DNA of 64,000 nt from contig JALHSP010000029.1 of the NCBI GenBank assembly GCA_022865305.1, positions 1 to 64,000 of the forward strand, in the 5' to 3' direction. The position numbers and the translations under genes are program-made. Source of the DNA: Bacteroidales bacterium (GTDB taxonomy: Bacteria; Bacteroidota; Bacteroidia; Bacteroidales; VadinHA17). Positions 33,981 through 45,129 of the stretch are shown piece after piece; within the stretch, counting starts at the first letter, position 1, and each line of letters starts with the position of its first letter. The notes beneath the pieces are model-generated. The model was given only the letters and a program-made list of their open reading frames with translations, made no database searches and was not told the origin of the DNA.

Positions 33981-35438
33981 ATGAAACCTGAAATAAAAAA
34001 AATATCCCAAATATCTCCTGATCAGTCTGTTGTATGTATTCTTGGAAAAAACGAAATCCCCGATAATCTGAGGCTCAGCAAGACAGAAAAGGAATATGCT
34101 CTCAAACGGTTGACCGCGAAAGAAGAGTACGTTTTTATAAACTCATATTTTAAGTGTACCTATCTCGTGAAATTAAAAGATGAGACAGGTGATTACAGAA
34201 AAAAGGAAGAATTACGCAAAACGGCTTTCAATCTCCGTAAACTCATAAAGTCTAATAATCATTCTGAACTGGTAATTACTTCCAGTCAGGCATATAAAGG
34301 AGCGATTGAAGATTTTACGGAAGGTCTTCTGCTTAGCTTCTATTCATTTGATAAATATAAAACGAAAAAGGAAGAAGGGGGAAAGAAAAGCTATCCTGCC
34401 AGATTACTTTTATACGGCGATGCAGATAAATCAGATATCAACTGGCTTGATTACCTGACTGATGCTGTTTATTTTGTTCGTAATCTTATCAACGAACCTG
34501 TAAATCACCTCAACGCAACTGCTCTTGCAGCTGAAATTCTAAAAATTGGGAAGTCGGCAGGATTTAAGGTTGAAGTTTTAAACAAGGGCAAAATTGAAGC
34601 ACTTAAAATGGGTGGGCTTCTGGCTGTCAATAAAGGGAGTGTTGATCCACCTGTGTTCTGTATTCTAGAGTGGCATCCGGAAAAATGCCTTAACAGTCAA
34701 CCTGTTGTCCTGGTTGGGAAAGGAGTGGTATATGACACTGGAGGACTCAATATTAAAACCGGTGAATATATGGCCATTATGAAAGGCGATATGGCTGGAG
34801 CAGCCGCAGTGACCGGTGTTCTGTATACTGCAGCAAAATCCCGGATTCCACTTCATATTATAGGTTTAATTCCGGCTACAGATAATCGTCCTGGAGGAAA
34901 CGCATATACACAGGGAGATATAATTACGATGTATAATAAATTAACAGTGGAAGTTGGTAACACAGATGCAGAAGGGCGACTTATTCTTGCTGATGCTATC
35001 AGCTATGCGTCAAAGTATAAACCTGAAATGATTATTAACATAGCAACACTTACCGGTTCAGCAGCAGCAACTTTTGGGAATCAGGCTATTGCATTAATGT
35101 CAAATGCCGGGAGGAAGTATGTATCTCTGCTTGAAGAATGCGGTCATGAGGTACACGAAAGAGTCTCCGAATTACCTTTCTGGGAGGAGTATGGAGAGAT
35201 GATCAAGTCGGATATCGCTGACGTTAAAAATATTGGCGGACGTGAAGCCGGAGCTATAACTGCAGGAAAATTTCTTGAGAATTTTACTAAATTCCCGTTG
35301 ATCCACCTTGATATTGCTGGCACGGGTTTGCTGAAAAAAGATGATTTTTACAGGTTGAAAGAGGGACCTGGTTCAGGTGTAAGGCTGCTGTCGGTATTTC
35401 TGAAAAGATTTGCAGCAAATTATAAAAAAATGAAGTAA
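33981..35438 (+). CDS. pepA: M17 leucyl aminopeptidase
   Basis: The 485-residue protein has the M17 C-terminal catalytic domain from ~165. Di-metal site residues lie in VLVGKGVVYDTGGLNIK, MKGDMAGAAAV and NTDAEGRLILADA, the family signature; Asp/Glu/Lys ligands are all present. The N-terminal domain (1-160) is divergent, as usual. Members release N-terminal residues from peptides as hexamers in the cytoplasm. It starts a tight operon: pdxA begins 5 bp after its stop. The promoter upstream was not found in consensus form. Confidence 0.92.
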   Translation: MKPEIKKISQISPDQSVVCILGKNEIPDNLRLSKTEKEYALKRLTAKEEYVFINSYFKCTYLVKLKDETGDYRKKEELRKTAFNLRKLIKSNNHSELVITSSQAYKGAIEDFTEGLLLSFYSFDKYKTKKEEGGKKSYPARLLLYGDADKSDINWLDYLTDAVYFVRNLINEPVNHLNATALAAEILKIGKSAGFKVEVLNKGKIEALKMGGLLAVNKGSVDPPVFCILEWHPEKCLNSQPVVLVGKGVVYDTGGLNIKTGEYMAIMKGDMAGAAAVTGVLYTAAKSRIPLHIIGLIPATDNRPGGNAYTQGDIITMYNKLTVEVGNTDAEGRLILADAISYASKYKPEMIINIATLTGSAAATFGNQAIALMSNAGRKYVSLLEECGHEVHERVSELPFWEEYGEMIKSDIADVKNIGGREAGAITAGKFLENFTKFPLIHLDIAGTGLLKKDDFYRLKEGPGSGVRLLSVFLKRFAANYKKMK

Positions 35439-35443
35439 AGATT

Positions 35444-36550
35444 ATGGAAGGAAAACCAATAATTGCAGGAATATCACATGGAGATATTAATGGTATCGGT
35501 TACGAGGTTATCATTAAAACTCTTATGGAAAGCATGATAAATGATATATGCGTACCGGTTGTTTACGGATCTCCCAAGGTGGCAGCTTACCATCGTAAGG
35601 CATTAAATATCAATAATTTCAGTTTTAATAACATAAGATCCGCCGATGAAGCCAACCATAAAAAGGCGAATATGATTAATTGCCTCGATGATAATATCAG
35701 GGTTGAGCTTGGCAAATCAACACAGCAGGGAGGTGAAGCGGCACTGGTATCTCTCGAAAAAGCGGTTGATGATTTAATAAGCGGGAAAATAGATGTTCTG
35801 ATTACAGCCCCGATAGATAAAAAAAATATCCAGTCTGAAAAATTTAATTTCAACGGCCATACAGATTACCTGAAATCCAAATCAGGAGCAGAGGAAGTAT
35901 TGATGTTCATGATCAGTGAGAATATGAAAATTGGAATTGTAACCGGACATATTCCTCTCAGCAAAGTACCGGAGATGATAACTGTTGAATCGCTTTTACG
36001 TAAGATCAGATTAATGAATAGTTCTCTTATTCGCGACTTCGGGATAAGGAAGCCACAGATTGCGGTTCTTGGACTGAATCCTCATGCAGGAGATAACAAG
36101 TTACTTGGTAGTGAAGAGGTCGAAATTATAATTCCTGCAATCCAGCAGGCAGAAAAAGAGGGGATTATGACATTTGGACCTTTTCCCGCAGACGGCTTTT
36201 TCGGAGCCGGGTCATTTGCAAAATTTGACGGAATACTGGCTATGTATCATGATCAGGGTCTTACACCATTCAAAGCGTTATCTTTTGATTCCGGAGTCAA
36301 TTTCACTGCCGGACTACCATTTGTCAGGACCTCACCGGTACACGGTACAGCATTTGCTATTGCAGGGAAAGGTGAAGCCTCTGAAAACTCATTCCGGCAG
36401 GCTCTCTATCTTGCCTGCACAATTTTCAAAAACAGGCAGATGCATGCTGAAATATCACAAAATCCGTTAAAAAACCAGAATATAGAAATGCATACTGACC
36501 GGGTTGATGAACTCCCTCCGGAAATTTATACTGCTGAACAACCATTATGA
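35444..36550 (+). CDS. pdxA: 4-hydroxythreonine-4-phosphate dehydrogenase
   Basis: The 368-residue NAD enzyme oxidises 4-phosphohydroxy-L-threonine in the DXP-dependent pyridoxal phosphate pathway. Signatures: GISHGDINGIGYEV at the N terminus, NGHTDYL, LNPHAGDN and MYHDQGLTPFKAL, containing the metal-binding histidines. The C-terminal ~25 residues form a polar tail beyond the usual end. It follows pepA by 5 bp and its stop overlaps the ruvA ATG by four bases, so expression is coupled. Confidence 0.95.
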   Translation: MEGKPIIAGISHGDINGIGYEVIIKTLMESMINDICVPVVYGSPKVAAYHRKALNINNFSFNNIRSADEANHKKANMINCLDDNIRVELGKSTQQGGEAALVSLEKAVDDLISGKIDVLITAPIDKKNIQSEKFNFNGHTDYLKSKSGAEEVLMFMISENMKIGIVTGHIPLSKVPEMITVESLLRKIRLMNSSLIRDFGIRKPQIAVLGLNPHAGDNKLLGSEEVEIIIPAIQQAEKEGIMTFGPFPADGFFGAGSFAKFDGILAMYHDQGLTPFKALSFDSGVNFTAGLPFVRTSPVHGTAFAIAGKGEASENSFRQALYLACTIFKNRQMHAEISQNPLKNQNIEMHTDRVDELPPEIYTAEQPL

Positions 36551-37128
36551 TAGACTATATTAAGGGGACAATAACCCAGATTACACCCACATTCCTTACA
36601 ATTGAAACAGGAGGAACGGGTTATTTTATCAATATTTCTCTGACAGCCTACGCAAAGCTCGAAGGGAAAAGCGATTTTAAAATCCTTGTTCATGAAGTAA
36701 TCAGAGAAGATGCCTATCAGCTTTTTGGATTTGCTGACAAGGAGGAACGTGATATTTTCAGGTACCTGATTTCTGTTTCAGGGGTGGGTGCAGGTACTGC
36801 CAGAATGATGCTTTCATCCCTGAGTCCCGGTGAAATTGAAAAAGCAATTATCGGATCAGATGTAAATATTCTGAAAAGTGTTAAAGGTATCGGATTAAAA
36901 ACTGCCCAGAGGATTATAGTAGACCTGAAAGACAAACTTGGCAAACAAGCCGGAAGCGGTGAAATATTTGCGTTTGCAGACAATACAAAACGTGAAGAGG
37001 CGTTATCTGCATTAGTGATGCTCGGGTTTGCCAAAAGCGCTGTCACAAAAGTCCTGGATAAGATAATCAGGGAGGAAAAAAACCTGACTGTTGAGGATAT
37101 GATAAAGAGAGCGCTTAAGAATTTGTAA
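36547..37128 (+). CDS. ruvA: Holliday junction DNA helicase subunit RuvA
   Basis: The 193-residue protein has the N-terminal OB fold (MIDYIKGTI...), two helix-hairpin-helix motifs (ISVSGVGAGTARMML and LKSVKGIGLKTAQRII) and the C-terminal three-helix domain for RuvB contact (REEALSALVMLGFAKSAVTKVL). It binds four-way junctions and loads RuvB for branch migration. ATGA overlap with pdxA and an 18-bp gap to sprA place it mid-operon; ruvA next to sprA is a familiar Bacteroidota arrangement. Confidence 0.96.
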   Translation: MIDYIKGTITQITPTFLTIETGGTGYFINISLTAYAKLEGKSDFKILVHEVIREDAYQLFGFADKEERDIFRYLISVSGVGAGTARMMLSSLSPGEIEKAIIGSDVNILKSVKGIGLKTAQRIIVDLKDKLGKQAGSGEIFAFADNTKREEALSALVMLGFAKSAVTKVLDKIIREEKNLTVEDMIKRALKNL

Positions 37129-37146
37129 TTCAACATATAAGCCGGA

Positions 37147-40100
37147 TTGGGATCAGGGAAATTATATAAAAATCTTCTGGTATTTTTATATCTTGCACTG
37201 TTCGCTTCATTTATTATAAATTCCACAGAAGCAGAGTGTCAGGTCAATATTCAGCAAGCCCGTGCAGCCGACACCACCCGTAAATCATACCTGAAAATGG
37301 AAGATGTTTCAGGTATACCATGGGAATCCAGACAAAAATCTCCTCTTTTTCTTGATAATCCGTCAAATATTAAATCGACTGTATTTTATGATCCTGAAAA
37401 GAACGAATATATTATATACCAGAAAGTCGGGACATTTGATTACCGGACTCCGGTTCATATGAGCCCTGAAGAATTTCGGAAATACGAATATGCAAGGGCT
37501 ATGCGTGACTACTGGCAGTCGAGAATTTCAGGAGCAGAATCAGGCTTCAGATCGACCCTGATCCCGCAGATTGAAATAGGAGGAGCCGCTTTCGATAAGA
37601 TATTCGGAAGCAATACAATAAACATTATCCCGCAGGGATCTGCTGAACTCATCTTTGGCATCAACATATCCAGGACTCAAAATCCCACTCTTTCAGAAAA
37701 GCTCAGGACTATACCCACATTCGACTTTAAGGAAAAGATACAGATGAATATCACCGGGACTATTGGTGATAAAATGCAGCTAGGTGTCAATTATAATACT
37801 GATGCCATGTTTGAATTTGAAAACAGGACCAAGCTTCAGTATGCCGGAAAAGAAGATGAAATACTGAAAAAGGTTGAGGCAGGTGATGTTACACTTCCAC
37901 TGGCAGGTACTTTGATTACCGGTAGTTACAGTCTGTTTGGACTGAAAACCGAAATGCAGTTCGGAAAATTGACTCTAACAACAGTGCTTTCACAGCAAAA
38001 AGGTGAATCCTCGGTGATAGAGGTAAAAGGGGGGGCACAGCTAAGCAACTTTGAAGTATATGCAGATGAATATGAGGCAAACAGGCATTTCTTCCTTTCA
38101 CAATATTTCAGGAATATTTATGATGCAGCCCTGAAGAATATGCCTGTTGTCAGTTCAGGGATTAACATCGAACGGATTGAGGTGTGGGTTACAAATAAAA
38201 CAAGCAGCTTTGAAGAAGCCAATAACAGGAACATTGTGGCATTTATGGACCTGGCTGAGAACGACACTATCTTCAATAATGTACCTGAATTTCAGGCATT
38301 ACCAGGAGCAAATATATATCCTGACAATAATGCCAATCAATTATACGAACAACTGAATTCAGCATATGCATCTGTCAGGGATGTTGATCAGGTCACAAAT
38401 GCTTTTGATCCATTGTACCCGGGTTTTCAGATAGGGCGCGATTTTGAAAAAATCGAAAATGCAAGAAAACTTAACGAACGGCAATTCACCTTCAATAAAC
38501 AGCTGGGATATGTCTCTCTTAATTCAGCTCTGAACACTGATGAAGTACTTGCAGTAGCATATGAATATACACTTAACGGGCAGGTATTTAAAGTCGGAGA
38601 ATTTTCCACCGACGGGATTACTGCACCGCAGACATTGATACTTAAACTCCTGAAAGGTACTACCCTGAGCCCCAGGCTGCCGACATGGCTTCTGATGATG
38701 AAAAACATCTATTCACTTGGCTCAGGGAAAATTGATAAGAATGATTTTGAACTGAATGTTCTTTACCAGGACGACAAAACAGGAAATTCTATTAACTATC
38801 TGCCTGAAGGAAAGCTTGAGAAGGAGATACTTCTGCAGGTAATGGGACTGGACAACCTTAATTCCCAGCTTGACAGGGAATCTGACGGATATTTTGACTT
38901 CATTGAAGATATAACAGTTATGGTTGACAGGGGGAAGATAATATTCCCTGTTATCGAACCCTTCGGAAGCCATCTCAGGAATAAAATCGGCGATCCTAAA
39001 GTGGCAGATAAATATGTTTTTCAGGAGCTATATGATTCGACCCAGACTGTAGCACGTCAGATAGCTGAAAAAAACAAATTCAAACTGGCCGGTCAATATT
39101 CATCAGAGTCGGGTTCTGAGATCAGGCTTAATGCCTCAAACATCCCCCAGGGAGCAGTGAAAGTCACAGCAGGAGGGGTACCACTGACTGAAAACACCGA
39201 TTATACTGTTGATTACAATATGGGGACGGTAAGAATTATCAATTCTGCACTTATTGAATCACAAACCCCGATCCAGGTATCTTTGGAAAGCAACCAGTTT
39301 TTTGGATTTCAGACAAAAACCCTTGTGGGAACGCATCTCGATTACCGCTTATCCGATAATTTTGATATCGGAGCTACAATACTGCATCTGACCGAGCGAC
39401 CTTATACCCAGAAGGTCAACTTTGGGGAAGAACCGATCTCAAATACTATATGGGGACTGAATACATCATATAAGACGCAATCGCAGATACTTACCAATAT
39501 CATTGACAAGGTTCCCTTCCTTGAAACAAAAACACCTTCATCACTATCTTTCTTTGGTGAGTTCGCTCACCTTATCCCGGGCCATTCAAGAGCTATTACC
39601 ACTGCTGGTAATTCATATATCGACGATTTTGAAGCCAGCGAAATACCTCTCGATCTGAAGTCATTTAATGCATGGACGATTGCAAGTATCCCGCAGGGAC
39701 AGGATCAGGTTTTCCCTGAAGCCAGATTTAATGATAACCTTACCAGCGGCTTCAACAGGGCTAAACTGGCATGGTATGTAATTGATCCGCTTTTCCTGCG
39801 AAACGGGGCATCAACTCCCGACCATATAAAGCAAAATCCTGATATGCAATCAAGCCATTTTGTGAGAGAGATCTATGAAAATGAAATTTTCCCGAATAAG
39901 GAAAGCCCAAGCGGGATTCCAACAAATATCACTGTTCTCAATGTTGGCTATTATCCGCAGGAAAAAGGTCCGTATAACTTTGATACTGATCCCGGTCCCT
40001 ATTCTGAAGGCATAAATTCAGATGGCAGGCTTAATGATCCGAAATCGCGCTGGGGAGGAATAATGAGAGAGGTTCTGACAAGCGATTTTGAAACAGCAAA

Positions 40101-43100
40101 TATCCAATATATTAAATTCTGGCTGATGGATCCTTTTGTGGAAGATCCATCACACGAAGGTGGTGAACTGTATATAAACCTCGGGAATATTTCTGAAGAT
40201 ATCCTGCGTGATTCAAGAAAAAGTTTTGAAAACGGATTGCCCGGTTCAGCTATTCTCAAGAATATTGATACAACAGCATGGGGGAGAGTGCCAACCGTTC
40301 AGGCTGTCGTTCATGCTTTTGATAATGACCCGGAATCAAGATTATACCAGGATGTCGGGTTTGATGGACTCAGGAACCAGGACGAACAAACATTTTTTTC
40401 TGATTATCTTCAGAAATCAATGCTTATAGCTTCTGCTGACGCCTACCAGGAAATACTGAAAGATCCGTCAGGTGATGATTTCTATTATTTCAGAGGATCA
40501 AATTATGATTTTCAGCAATTAAGCATACTTGACAGGTATAAAAAATATAACGGACAGGAAGGAAACTCGCCAACCTCCGAAATGTCATCGGAATCCTACC
40601 CCACAAGCGGTTCAACATTACCCGACATGGAAGATATAAACCGCGATAATACCTTAAGTGAAACAGAAAGCTATTATCAGTACAGGGTGAGTATCAGACC
40701 GGGAGATATTAAAGTCGGATCAAATTATGTTGTGGATGAGATAGAATACGAGGCGACGATGGCGAACGGTACCAAATCGAGGGTAAAGTGGTATCAGTTT
40801 AAAATTCCCATTACCGATTACCAGAAGGTTGTAGGCACTATCAGTGACTTCAAATCAATACGCTTTATGAGAATGTTCCTCCGGAATTTTGATAAACCTG
40901 TCATTATGCGTTTTGCAAAGCTGGACATGGTAAGAGCTGAATGGAGAAAATATAATATATCTTTTATGGAAGGAGGGGAAAGAGTCACAATTCCTGAATC
41001 CACCGATGGCACCTTTGAAATCAGCTCCGTAAGCATTGAAGAAAACGCCGGGAAAGAACCGGTTAACTATGTTCTGCCACCTGGCTTTGACAGGATAACG
41101 GATCCTTCGAATCCCCAGCTCAGGCAGCTTAATGAACAATCGATGGTTCTCAGGGTGCTGAACCTGGAAGACGGTGATGCGCGTGCTGCCTTCAGAAATG
41201 TCAGTCTGGACATCCGGCAATACCGTAGTCTCCGCATGGAGGTTCATGCTGAAGCAATGATAGGGCAACCTCTCCGTAATGATGAACTGACTGCCTTCAT
41301 CAGAATAGGTTCCGACTATAAGAGTAATTTCTATGAATATGAAATTCCTTTAAAACTGACCCTGCCCGGACGCTATGACAATAAGCTGGATGAATCAAGA
41401 GCGCTGGTATGGCCTGAAGAAAACAGCTTTAACATTGAATTATCGTTGCTGCAGGAAGCCAAACAGGAGCGAAACAGACAAATGCAGCTGCCGGGATCAT
41501 CTTTAAGCATTTCAGATGTTTTTGTCTATATGAAGGATGGCCACAGGATTTCTGTTTCGGGTAATCCTAACATGAGCAATGTAAAAGTTATTATGGTAGG
41601 TGTCAGAAACCCTATTAAAACCAGAAATTCTGCAGTTGATGATGGTAATCCCAAGTGGGGAGAGGTATGGGTTAATGAATTACGCCTCAGCGATTTTATT
41701 GAGAATGGAGGATGGGCAGCAAATGCACATCTACAGGCCCGCCTTGCTGATCTGGGTACTGTTGACCTGGTTGGGCAGACAAGTACTCCGGGATGGGGAA
41801 GCATTGAAAAAAAGGTGAATGAACGCAGCAAGGAACAGGTAATGAAATATGACCTCTCTTCGACACTGGAGCTTGGTAAGTTCTTTCCTGAAAAGATTGG
41901 CGTAAGACTTCCGGTTTACGTTGGTTATTCTGAAACAAGGATCAAACCTCAGTATAATCCCCTTGATCCTGATATACTTCTCACTGATGCACTCAGGATG
42001 ACAACGGATGAGAATGCAAGAGATTCAATAAAAACTATTTCGGAAGATCTTGCCAGAAGAAAGACCATCACTGTCAGTAACGCCGGAATAACAATGCGTG
42101 GTAAAAAACCTCATGCATGGGATCTGGCAAACCTGAGTGTCAATTATACATACAACGAAGTCTACAGGAGCAATACCAAGACTGAAATAGACCTTGAAAA
42201 GAATTACAGGGGAGGTCTGACCTATAATTATGAAGGACAGCCAGCCAATGTAATGCCTTTTAAAAATGTAAATTTTCTGAATGCACCTGTATTCAGAATA
42301 ATAAAAGACATTAATTTCTATGTGTTCCCCAAAAGCCTTTCGTTCCGGACGGATCTGAATCGCAATTATAATGAGCAGAAAGCCAGGAATATAAATAATC
42401 CGTACCTTCGTATTAAGCCCACCTTCAGGAAAGATTTTGAATGGAGCCGTATCTTCGATTTTAAATATGATGTCACGCGCCAGCTCAAAGTCGACTTTAC
42501 ATCCACAAACCTGGCAAGAATTGATGAGCCTGCCGGAGGTGTTGACAGGAAGAGATACAGCAACGAATATGAATTTTGGCGTGATTCCGTATGGACTAAT
42601 CTAAGAAATCTCGGAAGGACAACAACATATAATCATTTTATAGATGTAACATATACACTTCCTGTTAATAAACTCCCGTTGCTTTCATGGGTTAATGCCA
42701 ACGCCCGGTACGGAGCCGATTATACATGGCTGGCCGGACCACTTTTCCCCGACAGCATGAATATCAACCTGGGAAACTCAATTAAAAATCATAATGAATT
42801 GACGTTCTCTGCAATGGCTAACCTATCGGCACTTTATAACAAGTCGAAATTCCTTAAAAATATTGAGAATAATACACGTCCGGATGCAGCCCAGAGGATG
42901 AAGCCAGAATATAAAACAGTCACCTATAAAAAAGACAATGTAAGCTTCAGGCCAAAAGTTGTCAGAACAATAGTTCATAATCTGAATACACGTGATGTAA
43001 CAGTAAAGGTTTTGAGTAAAAGCGGGGCTGCCGTCGCCGGTAAAATGGAAATTGTAAATGAAAACAGGATAAGCTTTACTGCCACAGAGCAGGCTGAAGG

Positions 43101-44583
43101 AGCACAGGTGGTTGTTGAAGGTAAAGTCAGGCAGAAACGCAATCCCCTTACCGTTACAAGTGAATATCTGGTAAGGGCGTTGCTTGGTATAAGGACAGTA
43201 AGCCTGAGTTATACATCAGCTCAGGGACAATTCCTTCCAGGTTACCTGCCCGGAACAAAGTACCTTGGTATGTCAGAATATAATGATGTAATGGCACCGG
43301 GCTGGCCTTTCATACTCGGGTTTAGCGACAAAAACTTCTTTGACAAGGCTGTTACAAACAACTGGCTGTCGACGGATACATTACTCAATACACCGGCATC
43401 GTATAACAATAAATTCGACCTTTCGGTACGCAGCACTGTTGAACCTTTCCCTGGCATGAGAATAGATGTCAGTGCCGACAGGAGATTTCTTGAAGGCATA
43501 ACATCGTATTACATTGCCGATTATAATGGTAATTTCCCTGACAGTACGCGAAACAGGATTATTTCCGGAAGCTTTTCAATATCAGTTATTTCATGGGGAA
43601 CAGCTTTCGAAAAGATATCAAAGGATAATGATTATGTTTCTCCTACCTTCGAAGCTTTCAAGGAAAACAGAATCATAATCTCTGAAAGAAGAGCTGCTGA
43701 AAGGGGGAAAATCGATCCGGGCTATGATCCTGATATTGATCCGCTGACAGGAGATCCGGTATCAGGCCCCTTTAAGAGTGGTTATGGAAGCACCTCCCGT
43801 GAGGTATTGATACCAGCATTCATTGCAGCATACACCAGGACCAGTGCCAGGAAAGTAGGGCTTGAGACTTTTCCGGCAGCATTAAGAATGATGCCGAACT
43901 GGAGAATTAATTTTGATGGACTGTCAAAGTTTGCTTTTATTCAGAAAGCATTCCGATCAGTCAGTATTTCGCATCAGTACAGAAGCACATACCAGATCGG
44001 TACTTACACTACTAACCTGAAGTATGAAGCAGGGGCAAACGGTATCAACTCTGTCAGGGATATGCAGAATAATTTTATACAGCGGTATGAAATCAATGTC
44101 GTAACCATCAATGAACAATTCAGTCCCCTGATAAATATCGACCTTAACTGGAAGAGCAGCCTCACAACAAGATTTGAATGGAGAAAATCCAGGACAATTT
44201 CTCTTAACCTGACAAGCAACCAGATTGCTGATGCCCGTATTAATGAATTGATATTTGGTGCAGGATACAGGTTTGACGATGTTCAGATAGCCATTAAGAC
44301 AGGCGGAGCCCAGAAAGTGCTGAAAAGTGATCTGAATGTCCGGTTTGACCTGTCAATACGTGATAATAAGACACTTGCTAGGAAGCTTGTGGAAAATGTC
44401 AACCAGCCTGTAGTCGGACAAAAAGTATTCACCGCAGGGATCAGTGCCGATTATGTTCTGAGCGACAGGTTCAACCTTCAGATCTTTGCTGATCATAGTA
44501 TGAACAATCCGTTTGTCGCCAATACTTTCCCCACCTCGAATACTAATTTCGGATTCAGCCTTAAGTTTACACTTGTACAATAG
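37147..44583 (+). CDS. sprA: Cell-surface protein SprA, type IX secretion outer-membrane channel
   Basis: The 2478-residue protein matches SprA in length and layout: a signal peptide (LLVFLYLALFASFIINS), N-terminal repeats starting with FYDPEKNEYIIYQKVG, a long alternating beta-strand body, and a C-terminal strand ending FGFSLKFTLVQ. Known SprA proteins form a very large single-chain beta-barrel through which T9SS cargo crosses the outer membrane and are needed for gliding in some species. There is no ATG before the signal peptide; TTG 37147 is the likely start, as the first ATG lies beyond the signal. It is last in pepA-pdxA-ruvA-sprA. Other T9SS genes are not in this window. Confidence 0.94.
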   Translation: MGSGKLYKNLLVFLYLALFASFIINSTEAECQVNIQQARAADTTRKSYLKMEDVSGIPWESRQKSPLFLDNPSNIKSTVFYDPEKNEYIIYQKVGTFDYRTPVHMSPEEFRKYEYARAMRDYWQSRISGAESGFRSTLIPQIEIGGAAFDKIFGSNTINIIPQGSAELIFGINISRTQNPTLSEKLRTIPTFDFKEKIQMNITGTIGDKMQLGVNYNTDAMFEFENRTKLQYAGKEDEILKKVEAGDVTLPLAGTLITGSYSLFGLKTEMQFGKLTLTTVLSQQKGESSVIEVKGGAQLSNFEVYADEYEANRHFFLSQYFRNIYDAALKNMPVVSSGINIERIEVWVTNKTSSFEEANNRNIVAFMDLAENDTIFNNVPEFQALPGANIYPDNNANQLYEQLNSAYASVRDVDQVTNAFDPLYPGFQIGRDFEKIENARKLNERQFTFNKQLGYVSLNSALNTDEVLAVAYEYTLNGQVFKVGEFSTDGITAPQTLILKLLKGTTLSPRLPTWLLMMKNIYSLGSGKIDKNDFELNVLYQDDKTGNSINYLPEGKLEKEILLQVMGLDNLNSQLDRESDGYFDFIEDITVMVDRGKIIFPVIEPFGSHLRNKIGDPKVADKYVFQELYDSTQTVARQIAEKNKFKLAGQYSSESGSEIRLNASNIPQGAVKVTAGGVPLTENTDYTVDYNMGTVRIINSALIESQTPIQVSLESNQFFGFQTKTLVGTHLDYRLSDNFDIGATILHLTERPYTQKVNFGEEPISNTIWGLNTSYKTQSQILTNIIDKVPFLETKTPSSLSFFGEFAHLIPGHSRAITTAGNSYIDDFEASEIPLDLKSFNAWTIASIPQGQDQVFPEARFNDNLTSGFNRAKLAWYVIDPLFLRNGASTPDHIKQNPDMQSSHFVREIYENEIFPNKESPSGIPTNITVLNVGYYPQEKGPYNFDTDPGPYSEGINSDGRLNDPKSRWGGIMREVLTSDFETANIQYIKFWLMDPFVEDPSHEGGELYINLGNISEDILRDSRKSFENGLPGSAILKNIDTTAWGRVPTVQAVVHAFDNDPESRLYQDVGFDGLRNQDEQTFFSDYLQKSMLIASADAYQEILKDPSGDDFYYFRGSNYDFQQLSILDRYKKYNGQEGNSPTSEMSSESYPTSGSTLPDMEDINRDNTLSETESYYQYRVSIRPGDIKVGSNYVVDEIEYEATMANGTKSRVKWYQFKIPITDYQKVVGTISDFKSIRFMRMFLRNFDKPVIMRFAKLDMVRAEWRKYNISFMEGGERVTIPESTDGTFEISSVSIEENAGKEPVNYVLPPGFDRITDPSNPQLRQLNEQSMVLRVLNLEDGDARAAFRNVSLDIRQYRSLRMEVHAEAMIGQPLRNDELTAFIRIGSDYKSNFYEYEIPLKLTLPGRYDNKLDESRALVWPEENSFNIELSLLQEAKQERNRQMQLPGSSLSISDVFVYMKDGHRISVSGNPNMSNVKVIMVGVRNPIKTRNSAVDDGNPKWGEVWVNELRLSDFIENGGWAANAHLQARLADLGTVDLVGQTSTPGWGSIEKKVNERSKEQVMKYDLSSTLELGKFFPEKIGVRLPVYVGYSETRIKPQYNPLDPDILLTDALRMTTDENARDSIKTISEDLARRKTITVSNAGITMRGKKPHAWDLANLSVNYTYNEVYRSNTKTEIDLEKNYRGGLTYNYEGQPANVMPFKNVNFLNAPVFRIIKDINFYVFPKSLSFRTDLNRNYNEQKARNINNPYLRIKPTFRKDFEWSRIFDFKYDVTRQLKVDFTSTNLARIDEPAGGVDRKRYSNEYEFWRDSVWTNLRNLGRTTTYNHFIDVTYTLPVNKLPLLSWVNANARYGADYTWLAGPLFPDSMNINLGNSIKNHNELTFSAMANLSALYNKSKFLKNIENNTRPDAAQRMKPEYKTVTYKKDNVSFRPKVVRTIVHNLNTRDVTVKVLSKSGAAVAGKMEIVNENRISFTATEQAEGAQVVVEGKVRQKRNPLTVTSEYLVRALLGIRTVSLSYTSAQGQFLPGYLPGTKYLGMSEYNDVMAPGWPFILGFSDKNFFDKAVTNNWLSTDTLLNTPASYNNKFDLSVRSTVEPFPGMRIDVSADRRFLEGITSYYIADYNGNFPDSTRNRIISGSFSISVISWGTAFEKISKDNDYVSPTFEAFKENRIIISERRAAERGKIDPGYDPDIDPLTGDPVSGPFKSGYGSTSREVLIPAFIAAYTRTSARKVGLETFPAALRMMPNWRINFDGLSKFAFIQKAFRSVSISHQYRSTYQIGTYTTNLKYEAGANGINSVRDMQNNFIQRYEINVVTINEQFSPLINIDLNWKSSLTTRFEWRKSRTISLNLTSNQIADARINELIFGAGYRFDDVQIAIKTGGAQKVLKSDLNVRFDLSIRDNKTLARKLVENVNQPVVGQKVFTAGISADYVLSDRFNLQIFADHSMNNPFVANTFPTSNTNFGFSLKFTLVQ

Positions 44584-44706
44584 TCAGGGAGAGAAATTCA
44601 TTTGCCAAAAATTATTATTAATCAACTTTAGTAAATAAAAAATCTTTATTTTTGGTATCAATCAGCCATCTGAAAATACTGTTTAATAAATTAAATTTTC
44701 ACAGAT

Positions 44707-45087
44707 ATGAATGTACCGGAAACCTTGAAGTACACCAAAGACCATGAATGGCTCCGCGTTGAGGGAGAAATTGGTTATGTTGGAATAACTGATTTTGCCC
44801 AGGGCGAATTGGGAGATATTGTTTTCGTTGAGATTGAAACAGCAGGAGAGACCCTGAAAAAAGAAGAGGTCTTTGGCACCATTGAAGCAGTAAAAACCGT
44901 ATCCGACATGTTTATGCCGGTGGGAGGGGAAGTGCTTGAAGTAAATCCGGCACTGGAAGAATCACCTGATGTCGTTAATAAGGATCCTTACGGGAAGGGA
45001 TGGATGGTAAAGATAAGAATTACCGATCCTTCAGAGATTGAATTGCTTCTTACGACAGAAAAATACAAGGCTCTTATCGGAGCATAG
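44707..45087 (+). CDS. gcvH: Glycine cleavage system H protein
   Basis: The 126-residue lipoyl carrier shuttles the aminomethyl group between the P, T and L proteins. The lipoylation lysine is Lys63 in [13 protein letters not shown]; the start [16 protein letters not shown] and the block [17 protein letters not shown] are characteristic. Length is normal. It follows sprA after 123 bp, with a TATTTTTG -7-like element at 44647-44654, and is followed 42 bp later by a membrane protein gene that may share its transcript. Confidence 0.96.
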   Translation: MNVPETLKYTKDHEWLRVEGEIGYVGITDFAQGELGDIVFVEIETAGETLKKEEVFGTIEAVKTVSDMFMPVGGEVLEVNPALEESPDVVNKDPYGKGWMVKIRITDPSEIELLLTTEKYKALIGA

Positions 45088-45129
45088 TTTTTCGAGATAA
45101 TTTCCGGAAACCGGAAGAATCCTGAATAA

